Shown: positions 30,609 through 40,382, counted from the first letter of the stretch. The stretch: DNA of 64,000 bases from UBA6168 sp041392505 (GCA_041392505.1 JAWKLX010000007.1:1-64000); one strand, 5' to 3'. The notes: generated by a model not told the origin, from the letters alone. Program-made: numbers and translations.

Positions 30609-30971
30609 GTAGCGATGCAAAAATAACCTCGTCAAAAGGTCGATCCAATTCAATCATTACTACCAAATTGAGTTACATATAGAATATTGTTTTATGAGAA
30701 TACATCTTGACTACATCAAAGGAGTTGTGGTGAAGATGTTATTCTCTGTTAAGCCATTCTTGGTATTAATTTTACGTTGATTGAAAGCAAGTTATAATCC
30801 GATTTACTACTGAACATTCATTCCATCCCAACCTTTGTTTTCTTTCCAAATTTATCTGAAACATTTCGGATTAACTATTTCAATTATTCCAGTTCGAGTT
30901 ACGACAAACTAATTCATCATTCCCACAAAATGATGGCATTTTGATTAACAAATTAATAATCCATTAAGACA
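30609..30971. other. Intergenic region, 363 bp
   Basis: No convincing ORF, terminator hairpin or repeat. It should hold the promoter of the following gene, but no close TAnnTTTG match was identified. Nothing else is seen. Confidence 0.4.
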
Positions 30972-32597
30972 ATGAAAAAAATTTCACTTAAGAATTTTAT
31001 GATGGCTCTCTTTTGCCTTTTTATGGTGAATAGCCTTTCCGCTCAAATTGTGATTGACTTCGAAAGCCCCGCAACTAGTACTAATTATAATGGCTTCGGT
31101 GGTGCTTTCGTAAATATCATTGCCAATCCAGATCCATCTGGCATTAATACCAGTGCAACCGTTGCGGAGCTAAATGAAACTCCTGGTTCTTTGGGTTTTG
31201 CAGGTGCCTTTAGCAATCCAATCGCCTTGCCGGCAATTGATTTTGTTACTTATGCTACCGTTTGTGTAAAAGTTTGGGCGCCTAATACTGGCGACATGCT
31301 TTTCAAAGCAGAAGGCCAATCAGCGGGAGCCACTTGGGAACAGTTGCAACCTATTAATGTCGCCAACACATGGGTCGAGCTTTGTTTTGACGGGACACAG
31401 CCTGATGCGGCAGGAAGCGGCCAAAATGCAATTGGTAGAACCTTCACAGTGTCAACTGTTTTCTTCGATTTCAATCCTCCCGTCCCACCTGCTGTTTTAA
31501 CGACTTGGTATTTTGATGATATTCTGATGAAGGACCTTAATCCTGTCCTTCCTCCTCCGCCTCCTTCTGCATCGGCGTATTGCGCAACGCAGGTAACACA
31601 TTTTGCTGGCAACCCTCCTTCAGCTATTTTCCTTACAATAGCCAACATAGATGCTACCACCATGTATGTTGAAATTGAATCAGTAAATGGTGCTGATCCT
31701 GTTGACTTTTTGGGCGTAGATGGAGGAAGCGGAGCGAACATTTCTGGCCAGAACACTTCAACACCCGGCAAAATCAGCCGGACATTGACTTGGACCAACC
31801 CTCCGACGAATGTCATCTTAAATGTACTGTGGAGCCAAGTATCATTTGGTGGAAACTGGCAGTTAAGCCAAGCACCCATTATGGTGCCTTTTGCTGCTAC
31901 CTGCCCATTACCACCGCCAGCACCTGCACCAAACCCAGTATATTGCCAATCCATCGTTTCCCAATTAGGAAATCCAGCTGAGATAGCTTCGCAGGTTTTA
32001 TTGAGCATTTCAAAAGTAAATGCCAATAGCATGAAGGTTGAAATCGAATCAGCTAATAATGACCCAGTAGACTTTCTTTTGGTCACTGGTGGAAGCGGCG
32101 CCTCTATTTCAGCCGAAAATACCTCCGTTCCTGGAAAAATCAGCCGTATTTTAACTTGGAACAATACGCCACCTTCTGAAGTTAACCTCAACGTTATCTG
32201 GAGCAAGGCTTCTTTTGGTGGAAACTGGCAATTGAGTTCGTCCGATGTAACCGTGGATTTTGACTCAAAATGTTCCACCGCAATTCCAACTATGGGTGAG
32301 TGGGCAATGTTCTTATTTGCTTTAATTATGTTGACAATGGGAGTTGTATTTGTTTTGGGCATGCAAACAGAAGTTCAAATGGCTACGACTGCACGTGTTA
32401 ACGTACCTGTCCGGTTTCGTAGAATGCCATTTGACAAGGTAGAATTTATCAAAGCGATGAGACATGCACTCGGATTAGCAGTGGTTGGTTTCGCTGCCAT
32501 TTTCTTGATTTGGGGAGAGATCGTTTTTGCTGATTTGATAGGTATGAGCCTTACGATTCCAGTAGTTGCTTACCTGATCCATTTATTAAAAAAATAG
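30972..32597 (+). CDS. Secreted repeat protein with IPTL-CTERM-like anchor and extra C-terminal membrane region
   Basis: 541 residues. Signal peptide (FMMALFCLFMVNSLSAQ), then the same roughly 185-residue N-terminal domain as the protein at 15.4 kb (DFESPATSTNYNGFGGA, NIIANPDPSGINTSA), then a proline-rich linker. Two tandem repeats of about 105 residues follow (DPVDFLLVTGGSGASIS, NTSVPGKISRILTW, SFGGNWQLSS). The C-terminus has an IPTL-CTERM-like motif (IPTMGEWAMFLFALIMLTMG) at about 437. Unlike usual IPTL-CTERM proteins it runs on for about 85 residues with two more membrane helices (HALGLAVVGFAAIFLIWG and the terminal segment). It is probably surface-exposed and membrane-tethered. A strong terminator follows. 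Confidence 0.78.
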   Translation: MKKISLKNFMMALFCLFMVNSLSAQIVIDFESPATSTNYNGFGGAFVNIIANPDPSGINTSATVAELNETPGSLGFAGAFSNPIALPAIDFVTYATVCVKVWAPNTGDMLFKAEGQSAGATWEQLQPINVANTWVELCFDGTQPDAAGSGQNAIGRTFTVSTVFFDFNPPVPPAVLTTWYFDDILMKDLNPVLPPPPPSASAYCATQVTHFAGNPPSAIFLTIANIDATTMYVEIESVNGADPVDFLGVDGGSGANISGQNTSTPGKISRTLTWTNPPTNVILNVLWSQVSFGGNWQLSQAPIMVPFAATCPLPPPAPAPNPVYCQSIVSQLGNPAEIASQVLLSISKVNANSMKVEIESANNDPVDFLLVTGGSGASISAENTSVPGKISRILTWNNTPPSEVNLNVIWSKASFGGNWQLSSSDVTVDFDSKCSTAIPTMGEWAMFLFALIMLTMGVVFVLGMQTEVQMATTARVNVPVRFRRMPFDKVEFIKAMRHALGLAVVGFAAIFLIWGEIVFADLIGMSLTIPVVAYLIHLLKK

Positions 32598-32621
32598 GTA
32601 GGATTTAAAATAATTTGATTT

Positions 32622-32666
32622 AAAAAAAATGGAAGACGCCAACTTTTGGTGTCTTCCATTTTTTTT
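32622..32666 (+). terminator. Rho-independent terminator after the IPTL-CTERM-like protein
   Basis: Near-perfect stem AAAAATGGAAGACGCCAA / TTGGTGTCTTCCATTTTT with a short loop and flanking A and T runs. It is symmetrical enough to work in both directions, but the minus-strand thiolase ends more than 160 bp away. Confidence 0.88.
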
Positions 32667-32828
32667 ACGGAGAAAAATAAAATGTATGGAATGTGATTTC
32701 GATTTACAAAATCGAATGAGGAGATTTCTAAATAAATTGGGTAGTGGAGGCTAATCGGGACTGGCCAATAAAAGCTAAAATCATTATGTTTTATTTTTTA
32801 TAAGCCCTCTAAATTGAATTGAAAAAAA

Positions 32829-34034
32829 TTACACACGCTCAATAATAGTAGCCACACCCATACCACCACTCGCACTCATCGCCACCAATCCTGTATTCAA
32901 GTCCCTGCGTTCCATTTCGTCTAAAATAGTACTCAATAGCATGGCGCCGGTTGCCCCTAATGGGTGGCCCATTGCGATCGCACCTCCATTTACATTTAAA
33001 ATAGCTTCGTCAATGTTTAAGTCTTTTTGAAATTTTAAGACTGCCGCAGAAAATGACTCATTCATTTCCCACAACTCAATGTCTGATATATTCATGCCAG
33101 CTCTTTTTAAAGCTTTTTTTGCAGCAGGCACAGCACCAGTCAGGCTGATGGTTGGCTCGACGGAAACGTTTCCAATGGAAAGGATTTTAGCCCGGGGTTT
33201 CATCCCCAATTTTTCACCTTTTTCTTTTGATCCGATCAATGTCAAAGCAGCCCCATCAACGATTCCCGACGAATTGCCAGCGGTGTGCAGATGGTGGATT
33301 TTTTGTAACTGTGGATATTTATAGATTGCCATTTCATCAAAACCATTTTGGCCAATCGGGGCAAAAGAGGCAGGAAGTTGGGACAAAGTTTCAAGAGAAG
33401 TGTTAGGGCGGATCAACTCATCTTCTTCTAAAATGGTCAATCCGTTCCGGTCTAAAATGGGGGTGATGGAGTTTTTAAAATAGTTGTTTTCCCAAGCGAT
33501 ATTTGCCCGTTGGTGGCTTTGCAAAGCATATTTATCCAAGTGCTCCCGGTCAAATTGTTCGAGGCTGGCCAACAGGTCAGCAGCCACACCTTGAGGAATA
33601 TAACCCGTTTTATTGATGACTTCGGGGTCCAATCGTAACGGGCCACCGTCTTGTCCAATTGGGGTGCGGCTCATACTTTCGACACCGCCAGCCAAAACCA
33701 ATTCTTCCCATCCTGAGGATATTTTCATGGCTGCCAAATTCACCGCTTCCAGCCCAGAGGCCCCAAACCGATTGATTTGAAACCCACCAATACTGTCGGG
33801 CCAAGCGGCATAAAGCAAAGCTGCTTTGGCGATATTGTGCCCTTGGTTTTTCATCGGGGTGGCACATCCAATAATCAAGTCCTCTATTTCTTGTACGGCT
33901 AAACCATTTCTTTTTTTTATGGCTTTAAGGCAAGCGCCCAAAAGGTCAATTGGTTTTACTTCATACAAAGCGCCACCGGGCTTGCCCTTTCCTCTTGGGG
34001 TACGTACTGCATCGTATATGTAAGCTGTGGGCAT
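32829..34034 (-). CDS. Thiolase-family protein (acetyl-CoA C-acyltransferase homologue) lacking both catalytic cysteines
   Basis: 401 residues with the full thiolase fold: RTPRGKGKPGGAL near the N-terminus, GGVESMSRTPIG, the NESF loop (EMNESFSAAV) and the catalytic His in AMGHPLGATGA (His357). In active thiolases the nucleophile sits in NRFCxSG; here it is INRFGASG, with Gly91 encoded GGG. The second cysteine, usually LCIGGG, is Ser387 in MSASGGMG. The frame is intact and the codons unambiguous. It may be an inactive paralogue, or a condensing enzyme with altered chemistry, rather than a working FadA/AtoB. It ends the gld-linked minus-strand gene run; the gap to the upstream lipoprotein is 38 bp. 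Confidence 0.85.
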   Translation of the reverse strand: MPTAYIYDAVRTPRGKGKPGGALYEVKPIDLLGACLKAIKKRNGLAVQEIEDLIIGCATPMKNQGHNIAKAALLYAAWPDSIGGFQINRFGASGLEAVNLAAMKISSGWEELVLAGGVESMSRTPIGQDGGPLRLDPEVINKTGYIPQGVAADLLASLEQFDREHLDKYALQSHQRANIAWENNYFKNSITPILDRNGLTILEEDELIRPNTSLETLSQLPASFAPIGQNGFDEMAIYKYPQLQKIHHLHTAGNSSGIVDGAALTLIGSKEKGEKLGMKPRAKILSIGNVSVEPTISLTGAVPAAKKALKRAGMNISDIELWEMNESFSAAVLKFQKDLNIDEAILNVNGGAIAMGHPLGATGAMLLSTILDEMERRDLNTGLVAMSASGGMGVATIIERV

Positions 34035-34072
34035 GAGTTGGTGATTGGAAGCTGAAGCAATATTTACCTCAA

Positions 34073-34594
34073 TTATTTTATTGGAGCCAAGTGAAGTTTG
34101 AACATCTCGCCATCTAGGTCAAATTCCTTTTCAGCAGACTTTATTATTTCAAAGGTATCGGTGTGAAGTTGATTATTCGGCAGTTCTTTTATCAGGACAA
34201 AATTGCCTTCATGAATATTCCAATGTAAGGTGTCGTTTTCAAAAACAATTCTCTTTTTTCTGCCAACTACGATTGTTCCATCTGGCTGAAAATCAGCATC
34301 AAAGTCAACAATCTGGATAATTTGAGAGCGAGGGTCTATGCCAAAATTTTTCAAAGCCCTCATGAGAATAGTAACACTCGGTGCCATGATGGCATGGTCA
34401 TCTAAATAGCCACTGCTACTCTCACCTTTCATTTGCTCCTTCATCGGTACCAGAGCGTTTCTGACCTTTGTCATTGATGCCGGCTCATTGATCGTGACTT
34501 TGTATAAACCAGCCATCGATTTCAAAGATGGTTGATCGTTTTGACAGGAAGCGAGAAGGCAGATGAGGCAAATGAAACAGCCGAATATTTTCAT
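34073..34594 (-). CDS. Uncharacterised lipoprotein in the gld operon
   Basis: 173 residues. The signal peptide ends in the lipobox LLASC (Cys about residue 17). The body has no family I recognise. It contains FDADFQPDGTIVVGRKKR and EKEFDLDGEMFKLHLAP, suggesting a small beta-rich lipocalin-like fold. It begins 9 bp after the gldG stop codon, so co-transcription with gldAFG is very likely. Localisation in the outer or inner membrane cannot be told. Confidence 0.7.
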   Translation of the reverse strand: MKIFGCFICLICLLASCQNDQPSLKSMAGLYKVTINEPASMTKVRNALVPMKEQMKGESSSGYLDDHAIMAPSVTILMRALKNFGIDPRSQIIQIVDFDADFQPDGTIVVGRKKRIVFENDTLHWNIHEGNFVLIKELPNNQLHTDTFEIIKSAEKEFDLDGEMFKLHLAPIK

Positions 34595-34603
34595 GTTTTG
34601 AGT

Positions 34604-36141
34604 TTATGAGTAATCCTCTTGGAGTCTTTTCATGCGGACATTCCGTTGTTTTTGAGAGCGGAAAAATCCATACAGAACAACCAGAAGAATGGGGAGACCG
34701 AAGTTTAGGTATTTCATGGTATTTCTCTTACCGACATTGTCGTCACCTATATATTCATCAGAAATAGGCCGGGTCGCAACCCCTTTTGTACGGAGTTCAA
34801 TTAACCCAGTATCATCGCATAGGTAGTCGATTGAGTTGACCATCAAACTGATATTATCCTGGCTTTGACCACGGCCACCCTGGCCTGTTACTGGAAAATC
34901 ACCATCGCCGATAATGATGATTTTGCCCAGTCCTGCCTGTTCAACAATGCCGCCAATTGGGATATTGGACATGGTGAAATCTGTAGCTGTCCATTTTTTA
35001 TTGACTACATCAAAAGTGGTTGGGGCAGGGGAGGAGGCTGATTTGGATGATGTTTGTAAAAACGGCGTAAAAGTCCCTGAACCAGAGTAGGAGATCGGAC
35101 TGGCAAAAGGTAGGATCACCTGCTCCAAGCCATTGGTAATGGGGTGTTCTGGGAACTGGCTAATCAAGGGCAGATAGGGGAACTGTACAGGCGTGTTCAT
35201 CATAAAAAATCCTTGTTGCTGCTGAACAGTCACTGATCCACACTGGGCATCCAAAATAAAGGACGGCTCTACTTGAATACCTTTTCCCGCTAACCAAGTC
35301 TCAAGACCAGTAGTAATGGGTGAACCTGTTTGGTTTTGCAAATTTCCTTCTACTCTATTGATGCCAACAAATAGGCTTCCGCCCCCGCTCAAATAGCTGT
35401 CGAGGTTGCTGAAATGGCTGGGTGGGATGCTGTCTTTTGGGGCGACTATGGCGATGGCCTTGAAACGGCTCAGATCTGGCGAACCCAAATCCGCTGGTTC
35501 AATGGAATAGAGTACACTCAATGATTGGTACACTTGCCCCAATTCTTGTAAGGGAGGTTCACCGTGTCCTTGGACAATCCCAACGACGGGCTTATTCACC
35601 ACAGCCATTTTTTTGATGCTTGTACTGAGCGAATATTCCGCGCCACTTCCGGTAGCAATGACTGGAATAACTTCTTGTTGCTCGCCCATTTTAAGTATTG
35701 CAACTGAGGTAGGCTTTTTGCTGTTTGCTTGATCTTTTCTACGGAGGTTGATCATCACTGATGATGCTGAGCTGACCGCTTCCGCTCTTTTCTGACTTGC
35801 GTTTGGATCGACGTGAACTGATAGTCCACCATATTTTGGCATTATACTTCAACCAGCATTTCCAAAAAAGTCTTTTCCTATTTTCTTCAAGATCAGGCGG
35901 CAAGTCCTCATTGAATAGGCAGTCACTTCCGTTACCGGATTTTCCAGATTCCGTAAAGTCTTGCAGCATTGCTTAAGGTGTATTGCTTATCGGCTGTGAG
36001 GTCAAACCGATGGAAAAAATTCTGTGATAAAACATTGACTAACAACAAAATGCCAGCTATCAGTAAAACATAGTTATGGTTGTCTTTTTCATCTTTTAAT
36101 GAGTAGTGCTTGAGTGCGAAATTGACTTTGCGAAAATTCAC
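34604..36141 (-). CDS. gldG: Gliding-motility ABC transporter auxiliary protein GldG (frameshifted N-terminal half)
   Basis: About 512 residues when frames are joined. The N-terminal segment (GTG at 36141, preceded by a purine-rich GGAGG) has KVNFALKHYSLKDEKDNHNY, a transmembrane helix and RFDLTADKQYTLS, all standard for GldG. The remaining 412 residues are continuous from 35842, with the DUF4350-like region (VGIVQGHGEPPLQELG, GNLQNQTGSP, IIIGDGDF) and a C-terminal membrane helix (LNFGLPILLVVLYGFF). One or two indels lie at about 35840-35970. GldF, GldG and GldA form an ABC complex needed for gliding in flavobacteria. Confidence 0.82.
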
Positions 36142-36849
36142 CTCCGCTGATCATCTTTTTACAGATGTTGTACTCAGCTGTAAAAAGCCCAAGTAAAATA
36201 ATGGAAGCGAAATAGATGATGTCCTTGTGTCCAATACGCCCTTTGAAATGGAATAGAAATGATCGGGAAGTACTCATCATGCTGCAACAGGAGATCATCC
36301 ATCCGTCACGCACCCGATGACATTGAACATCAAATGAAAGAACAAAGCAGATGAACAGCTTCAAGAGTGTATGTCACAATCTGGTTAAGCGAATAAACTA
36401 TCAGCAAAAAATGATGCCGATAAATGCGGTCAAAAGCAACAAGCCAAAGTAGCCTGCAATGAGTTGTTCTGTGGTCAATGTTTCCGATCATTATCGAGTA
36501 ATAATAGGGTAGGGTAAAGCGCTAAAGCTTTAATACCATGAGCAGGCATGATAAGAACTTACCCATTACAACTCCGTCGGTCGAAACATTTTTGGTAAGC
36601 AGCAACTCGATCGTGCTACCTTTTCTTTCGCAAATTGCTTCATGAGTGTGCTTTCGAATAAAAAACCAACAATGACCATTGGGCGATTCCGAAAAATACT
36701 TGCAGGTCACCTTGAGTTGAAAAGATGGGTTACAACACTGAGCCAGTAAAATCCAGTAAACCCAAGAAAGGCTATTAAAAGGATATAGGCGACCAAAGAA
36801 TCGAAGTAACTGGCCAGTTCACGTTTTGCACAAATCCTATAGGATTCAT
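36130..36849 (-). pseudogene. gldF: Gliding-motility ABC transporter permease GldF (multiply frameshifted)
   Basis: Only fragments of reading frame survive, but the pieces lie in order. The N-terminus carries KRELASYFDSLVAYILL followed by IAFLGFTGFYWL, the classic first GldF membrane segment. Then come FFGIAQWSLLVFLFESTLMKQFAKEK-like sequence, SCLLMV, and a late ILLGLFTAEYNICKK segment. At least five indels are needed to read it through. It lies between gldA and gldG, where the permease belongs. The damage is probably assembly error, since the flanking genes carry the same type of indels. Confidence 0.65.
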
Positions 36850-36946
36850 ATCTATGAGAGAATTAAATTATGATTGAATTACAAACTGATTGGCAGGGTT
36901 TATATCCGAACATTTTTCCCGAAAATGACCCTCAATCAATTATTTT

Positions 36947-37866
36947 TTAGTTCAACGTCAGGTCACGGAAAATATCCTCGGCTCTTTTGTTCTGAAGGAA
37001 TACTCTGTTAGCGCCCATTTATTTTTTACACAAAGGTCAAATACACCTGCTGGAAATTATGTCCTGGGTGCTTTGTACCTCGAAACGGTTGTTTATTTCA
37101 TCAATGATGTCAACCATAGCTACCGTTGGCAATTCTTGTAATTTCCATGTCAGATACATCTGCATCTCGATGTGACGTACATGCAAGACTTTGCCTCCTT
37201 GTGCTTGTTTTTCTCAAAGTCGCCGCCGTTCCATCGGCTACGATTTTTCCCATACGATCAAAATGCGGTCGCAAGTAGTTTCTACTTCAGGCAAGATATG
37301 AGTACCAGAATGACAGTTTTTTCCTGTCCAATATTTTTAATCAGCTCCCTTATCTCTACGATCTGGTTGGGGTCCAAACCTGTTGTTGGCTCATCGAGGA
37401 TGAGGATTTCAGGGTCGTGGATCATCGCTTGAGCAAGCCCGACCCTTTGACGGTAGCCTTTGGAAAGCTCTCCAATTTTCTTGTGCTTTTCCGCATTTAG
37501 GCCACAATCCTTCACCATTTTTCGGACACGTCCGGGGATGGCCGCTTTATCCATTCCTTGAATGGAAGCACAAAATTCCAGATAATCCATTACAGGCATT
37601 TCCAGATAAAGCGGGTTGTGTTCAGGAAGGTAGCCTATGTTACCTTTGGTTTCACCAGATTTCACCGATTTCCCACCGATGGTTACGTCTCCCATATCGC
37701 TTTCGATATAACCGGTAATGATCTTCATGGTGGTGGTTTTTCCGGCACCATTTGGGCCAAGAAATCCCAGAATTTCTCCCGTTTTCACTTCAAAGGAGAT
37801 ATTGTCAACCGCCTTCTGGACGCCATAGGTTTTTGTTAACTCTTGAATCTTAATATCCATAATCAA
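36947..37866 (-). CDS. gldA: Gliding-motility ABC transporter ATP-binding protein GldA (frameshifted C-terminal third)
   Basis: The first 190 residues are intact: Walker A GPNGAGKTTTMK, Q-loop region YLPEHNPLYLEM, signature LSKGYRQRVGLAQAM and Walker B ILILDEPTTGLDP. At about 37290 the frame breaks just before the H-loop. The other frames continue with HILPEVETTCDRI and finish with EDIFRDLTLN at 36947, the usual GldA ending. The total would be about 305 residues, the normal length. It is the first gene of gldA-gldF-gldG-lipoprotein-thiolase, with a promoter at 37930-37959. Confidence 0.83.
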
Positions 37867-37929
37867 TTAATGTAGTCTGGAAAGAAAATTGATAGTTGAA
37901 TAAGCACATAAGGCTATCTGAATAGGCCG

Positions 37930-37959
37930 CAAAAATAAAATTCAAAGAAAAAACCCAAA
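37930..37959 (-). promoter_or_regulatory. Bacteroidota-type promoter for gldA
   Basis: On the minus strand TTTG (37956-37959) is followed by 18 nt and TATTTTTG (37930-37937), matching the -33/-7 consensus. It lies about 64 bp before the gldA start. Confidence 0.6.
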
Positions 37960-38156
37960 AAAAATAGGGCAATTTTCTTTAGTGTACAAAGAGCTTGCAC
38001 AACCTAAGTTTGCCTTTTTATGGTTTATTTTAAAATTTGCGGCACATACAGCGATTATTTGCGTAGGACACTGAATTAAGAGGCGGAAAGGTAGCAACCT
38101 ATTTGCTTTTTACTTTGGCATTTCAATTATTCTTTAATTTAAATAATTTAGGTATC

Positions 38157-38777
38157 ATGAAGAACATGTTGATTTTTGCAAGTTTACTTTTCTTATTTGG
38201 ATCCTGCGGAAATGGGTCTTCCTCAACAACCAACACCAATATTCCGTCCATTGATTTGACTGGTTTTACCGTAACAGACCTACCAGGTGGATACCAGAAG
38301 GTTGTTAAAAGCAATGCAGATGGAAAGATCCTGGAAGAAGGTGTTCTAAAAAATGGCAAGCGGAATGGCATGTGGGTGGTTTATCAAGACCGGCGTCCCT
38401 TGCCTAAATCCATTATCAATTTTGTTGATGACCAATATTCGGGGACATACATGGAGTATTCGGCTACGGGTCAATTGGAGCTGATTTGCAGCTATACGGC
38501 CAATAAATTGGATGGTAAATTTATTCGGGTAAAAAACACCCGCTTGCTGGAAGAAGGCACTTATGTTAATGGAGAAATAGATGGTAATTATAAAAAATTC
38601 TACCCGAGTAAAGACATTCTGCAACAAGAGAATAATTACAAAATGGGCAAGCTCCACGGATCGACAAAATACTATAATGAGGAAGGGCAAGTGATTATGG
38701 AGTATGAATACAATAATGGCGAGAAAGTTAGCGGAGGTTTGGTAGAGCCTGAAGAAAAAGGGGCAACTACGGAATAA
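38157..38777 (+). CDS. YwqK-like MORN-repeat lipoprotein
   Basis: 206 residues from the ATG at 38157; an earlier in-frame TTG would spoil the signal. The lipobox is FLFGSC (Cys about residue 17). Repeated short motifs of the MORN/YwqK type run along the chain: EEGVLKNGKRNGMWVVY, GQLELICSYTANKLDGKF, EEGTYVNGEIDGNYKKFY and GKLHGSTKYYNEEGQVIMEY. Such proteins are annotated as YwqK-family antitoxins, but the label rests on repeats only and no toxin gene is adjacent. It is probably a surface or periplasmic lipoprotein of unknown role. Confidence 0.72.
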   Translation: MKNMLIFASLLFLFGSCGNGSSSTTNTNIPSIDLTGFTVTDLPGGYQKVVKSNADGKILEEGVLKNGKRNGMWVVYQDRRPLPKSIINFVDDQYSGTYMEYSATGQLELICSYTANKLDGKFIRVKNTRLLEEGTYVNGEIDGNYKKFYPSKDILQQENNYKMGKLHGSTKYYNEEGQVIMEYEYNNGEKVSGGLVEPEEKGATTE

Positions 38778-38807
38778 TTTGAAATTACTTTTAAAAGTTT
38801 TTGAAAT

Positions 38808-38848
38808 AAAAAAAGCCATCAACAATGCAATTTGTTGATGGCTTTTTT
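38808..38848. terminator. Bidirectional terminator between convergent genes
   Basis: Stem AAAAAAGCCATCAACAA / TTGTTGATGGCTTTTTT with a 7-nt loop. It sits 31 bp after the lipoprotein stop and 16 bp after the peroxidase stop, serving both strands. Confidence 0.9.
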
Positions 38849-38863
38849 AGTGTGTGAGCTTTT

Positions 38864-40201
38864 TTAATTACAACCCAAATCCTCTCTGGAGAGATGGTCA
38901 TTATTGGGGAAACAATTTCCAGAAAGCACTTCCTCTGGTACGAATTGATGAAACTCGTGGTCGTAAAGTGAGTGCTCCAAGAAAAGAACCAACTTATTTA
39001 TTTCGGTCTCGGTCAGGTCAAGTGGTTGGAACTGTGGTGCAATTTGGGAGGCAGGGACTAAGGCGTTTTCCTTTTCGCCTTTGTTGAAATACTCAACAAC
39101 TTCCCTTAATGATTGCTTGCTACTTCCGTGGAAGAAAAAATTTGAACCTTTTAAATTGTACAACTGAGGGACTTTGAACCTATAATTGTCTTCCTCTTTT
39201 TTTGTGAAACCTCCACGACCTAAGTTCCTCAGATCATCGATGCCAGTGTTGATTGCAGAATTGTTTTCATACAAATCCTTAACACCAATAGCATAGAAGC
39301 GGTCGGGGTTGTTGAGTGGCTTGCCATTGTGACACCGGTAACATCCCGCCTTTCCAAAGAAAAGCAAACCACCTTCTTTTTCCTCTTTGGACATGGCGTT
39401 ATTATTTCCTCGCAACCAATCTTGAAATGGTGCATTGCTTGTGATCAACGATCTTAAATAAGCAGATATGGCAAAACTCGCAGTGAGTTTGGAATAACGT
39501 TCAGCCTCAGGGTAGCCAGCAAATAAAGCATCAAAGTAGGGCTTGTAACCCAAAGTATCCATGACAGTTTTATTAATAATCATCCGGTGCAGGTCAAACC
39601 CTTCAATGACTTGACTTTCCAAACCCATCAAGCCAAGATGATTGATCTCTGTAAAACCCTCCCATACATCTTCGGTGCCGATATTATTATCGTTGCCACC
39701 GAACTGGCCGCTCCAAGTAGTATTGAGGGTATAGGCGACGTTCATGACACTCAACGCCCTGGCACCTTGCACATCGGGTTCGTCATTTTCGTAAAAAAAC
39801 AACTTAGTACGTCCTTCTCCATTTGCTCCAAACCCAGCTCCTCCGTCAGCAATGCCTTGAGCCCTTCCGGGCATGAACCCTGCTTCTGGGATGTGACAAG
39901 TAGAGCAGGAATAACCTTCTTTTGACTCATCATGAAGTGGGTCAAGTGCTATTCCAGTTTCAAAGAATAGCATGCGGCCTAATTCAACCTTGAGTTCAGA
40001 AATTGGATTATTCGGGTCGGTAGGAATGGAGCTGTAGTCATCCGCTGAGGGAAGGATAAAATGATCGAGGGAACCAGTTGGAGATGCTTTTCTAACAGCA
40101 TTCTGCAGGTTTACATCAAGAGGATCAATCAATTCATCTGAAGAGCATCCATAGTAAAGGATAGTCAACAATGAGAATACTACGAGTACATACTTTTTCA
40201 T
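38864..40201 (-). CDS. Di-haem cytochrome-c peroxidase (CcpA/MauG family) lipoprotein
   Basis: 445 residues. The lipobox is LYYGC, so the protein is likely lipid-anchored in the periplasm. Two c-type haem motifs are present: CSTCH (residues ~99-103) and CYRCH near 275-280. The family reduces H2O2 with electrons from cytochrome c, or in MauG-type members oxidises protein targets. Spacing and length fit the di-haem peroxidase family. A Fur-like box at 40383-40397 in the shared upstream region suggests iron or peroxide control. Confidence 0.9.
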   Translation of the reverse strand: MKKYVLVVFSLLTILYYGCSSDELIDPLDVNLQNAVRKASPTGSLDHFILPSADDYSSIPTDPNNPISELKVELGRMLFFETGIALDPLHDESKEGYSCSTCHIPEAGFMPGRAQGIADGGAGFGANGEGRTKLFFYENDEPDVQGARALSVMNVAYTLNTTWSGQFGGNDNNIGTEDVWEGFTEINHLGLMGLESQVIEGFDLHRMIINKTVMDTLGYKPYFDALFAGYPEAERYSKLTASFAISAYLRSLITSNAPFQDWLRGNNNAMSKEEKEGGLLFFGKAGCYRCHNGKPLNNPDRFYAIGVKDLYENNSAINTGIDDLRNLGRGGFTKKEEDNYRFKVPQLYNLKGSNFFFHGSSKQSLREVVEYFNKGEKENALVPASQIAPQFQPLDLTETEINKLVLFLEHSLYDHEFHQFVPEEVLSGNCFPNNDHLSREDLGCN

Positions 40202-40382
40202 TTCAAAGTATCTTAATGTTATGGGATTTATCTTAAAATGTTTTCTCTAAAATTTAGGCTAAAGACCCCCGGAAAAAAGTTGGGGATTCCTAACTTAGAA
40301 AACAGATGCGAAATCGGTAGTTAGGACAGGGTTGGATTGTACGTTCAAACCTTTTGCAAAAATAATGCACGAATTGGTTTTT

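Noticed and set aside
31250..32362. 370-codon open frame on the minus strand
   Set aside because: It is antisense to the 30972-32597 gene, which has a signal peptide, clean tandem repeats and an anchor motif. The minus frame matches no family and reflects codon bias of the repeats.
38157..38777. Toxin-antitoxin module based on the YwqK label
   Set aside because: The protein is a lipoprotein with MORN-like repeats and no adjacent toxin; the antitoxin name comes from database convention only.
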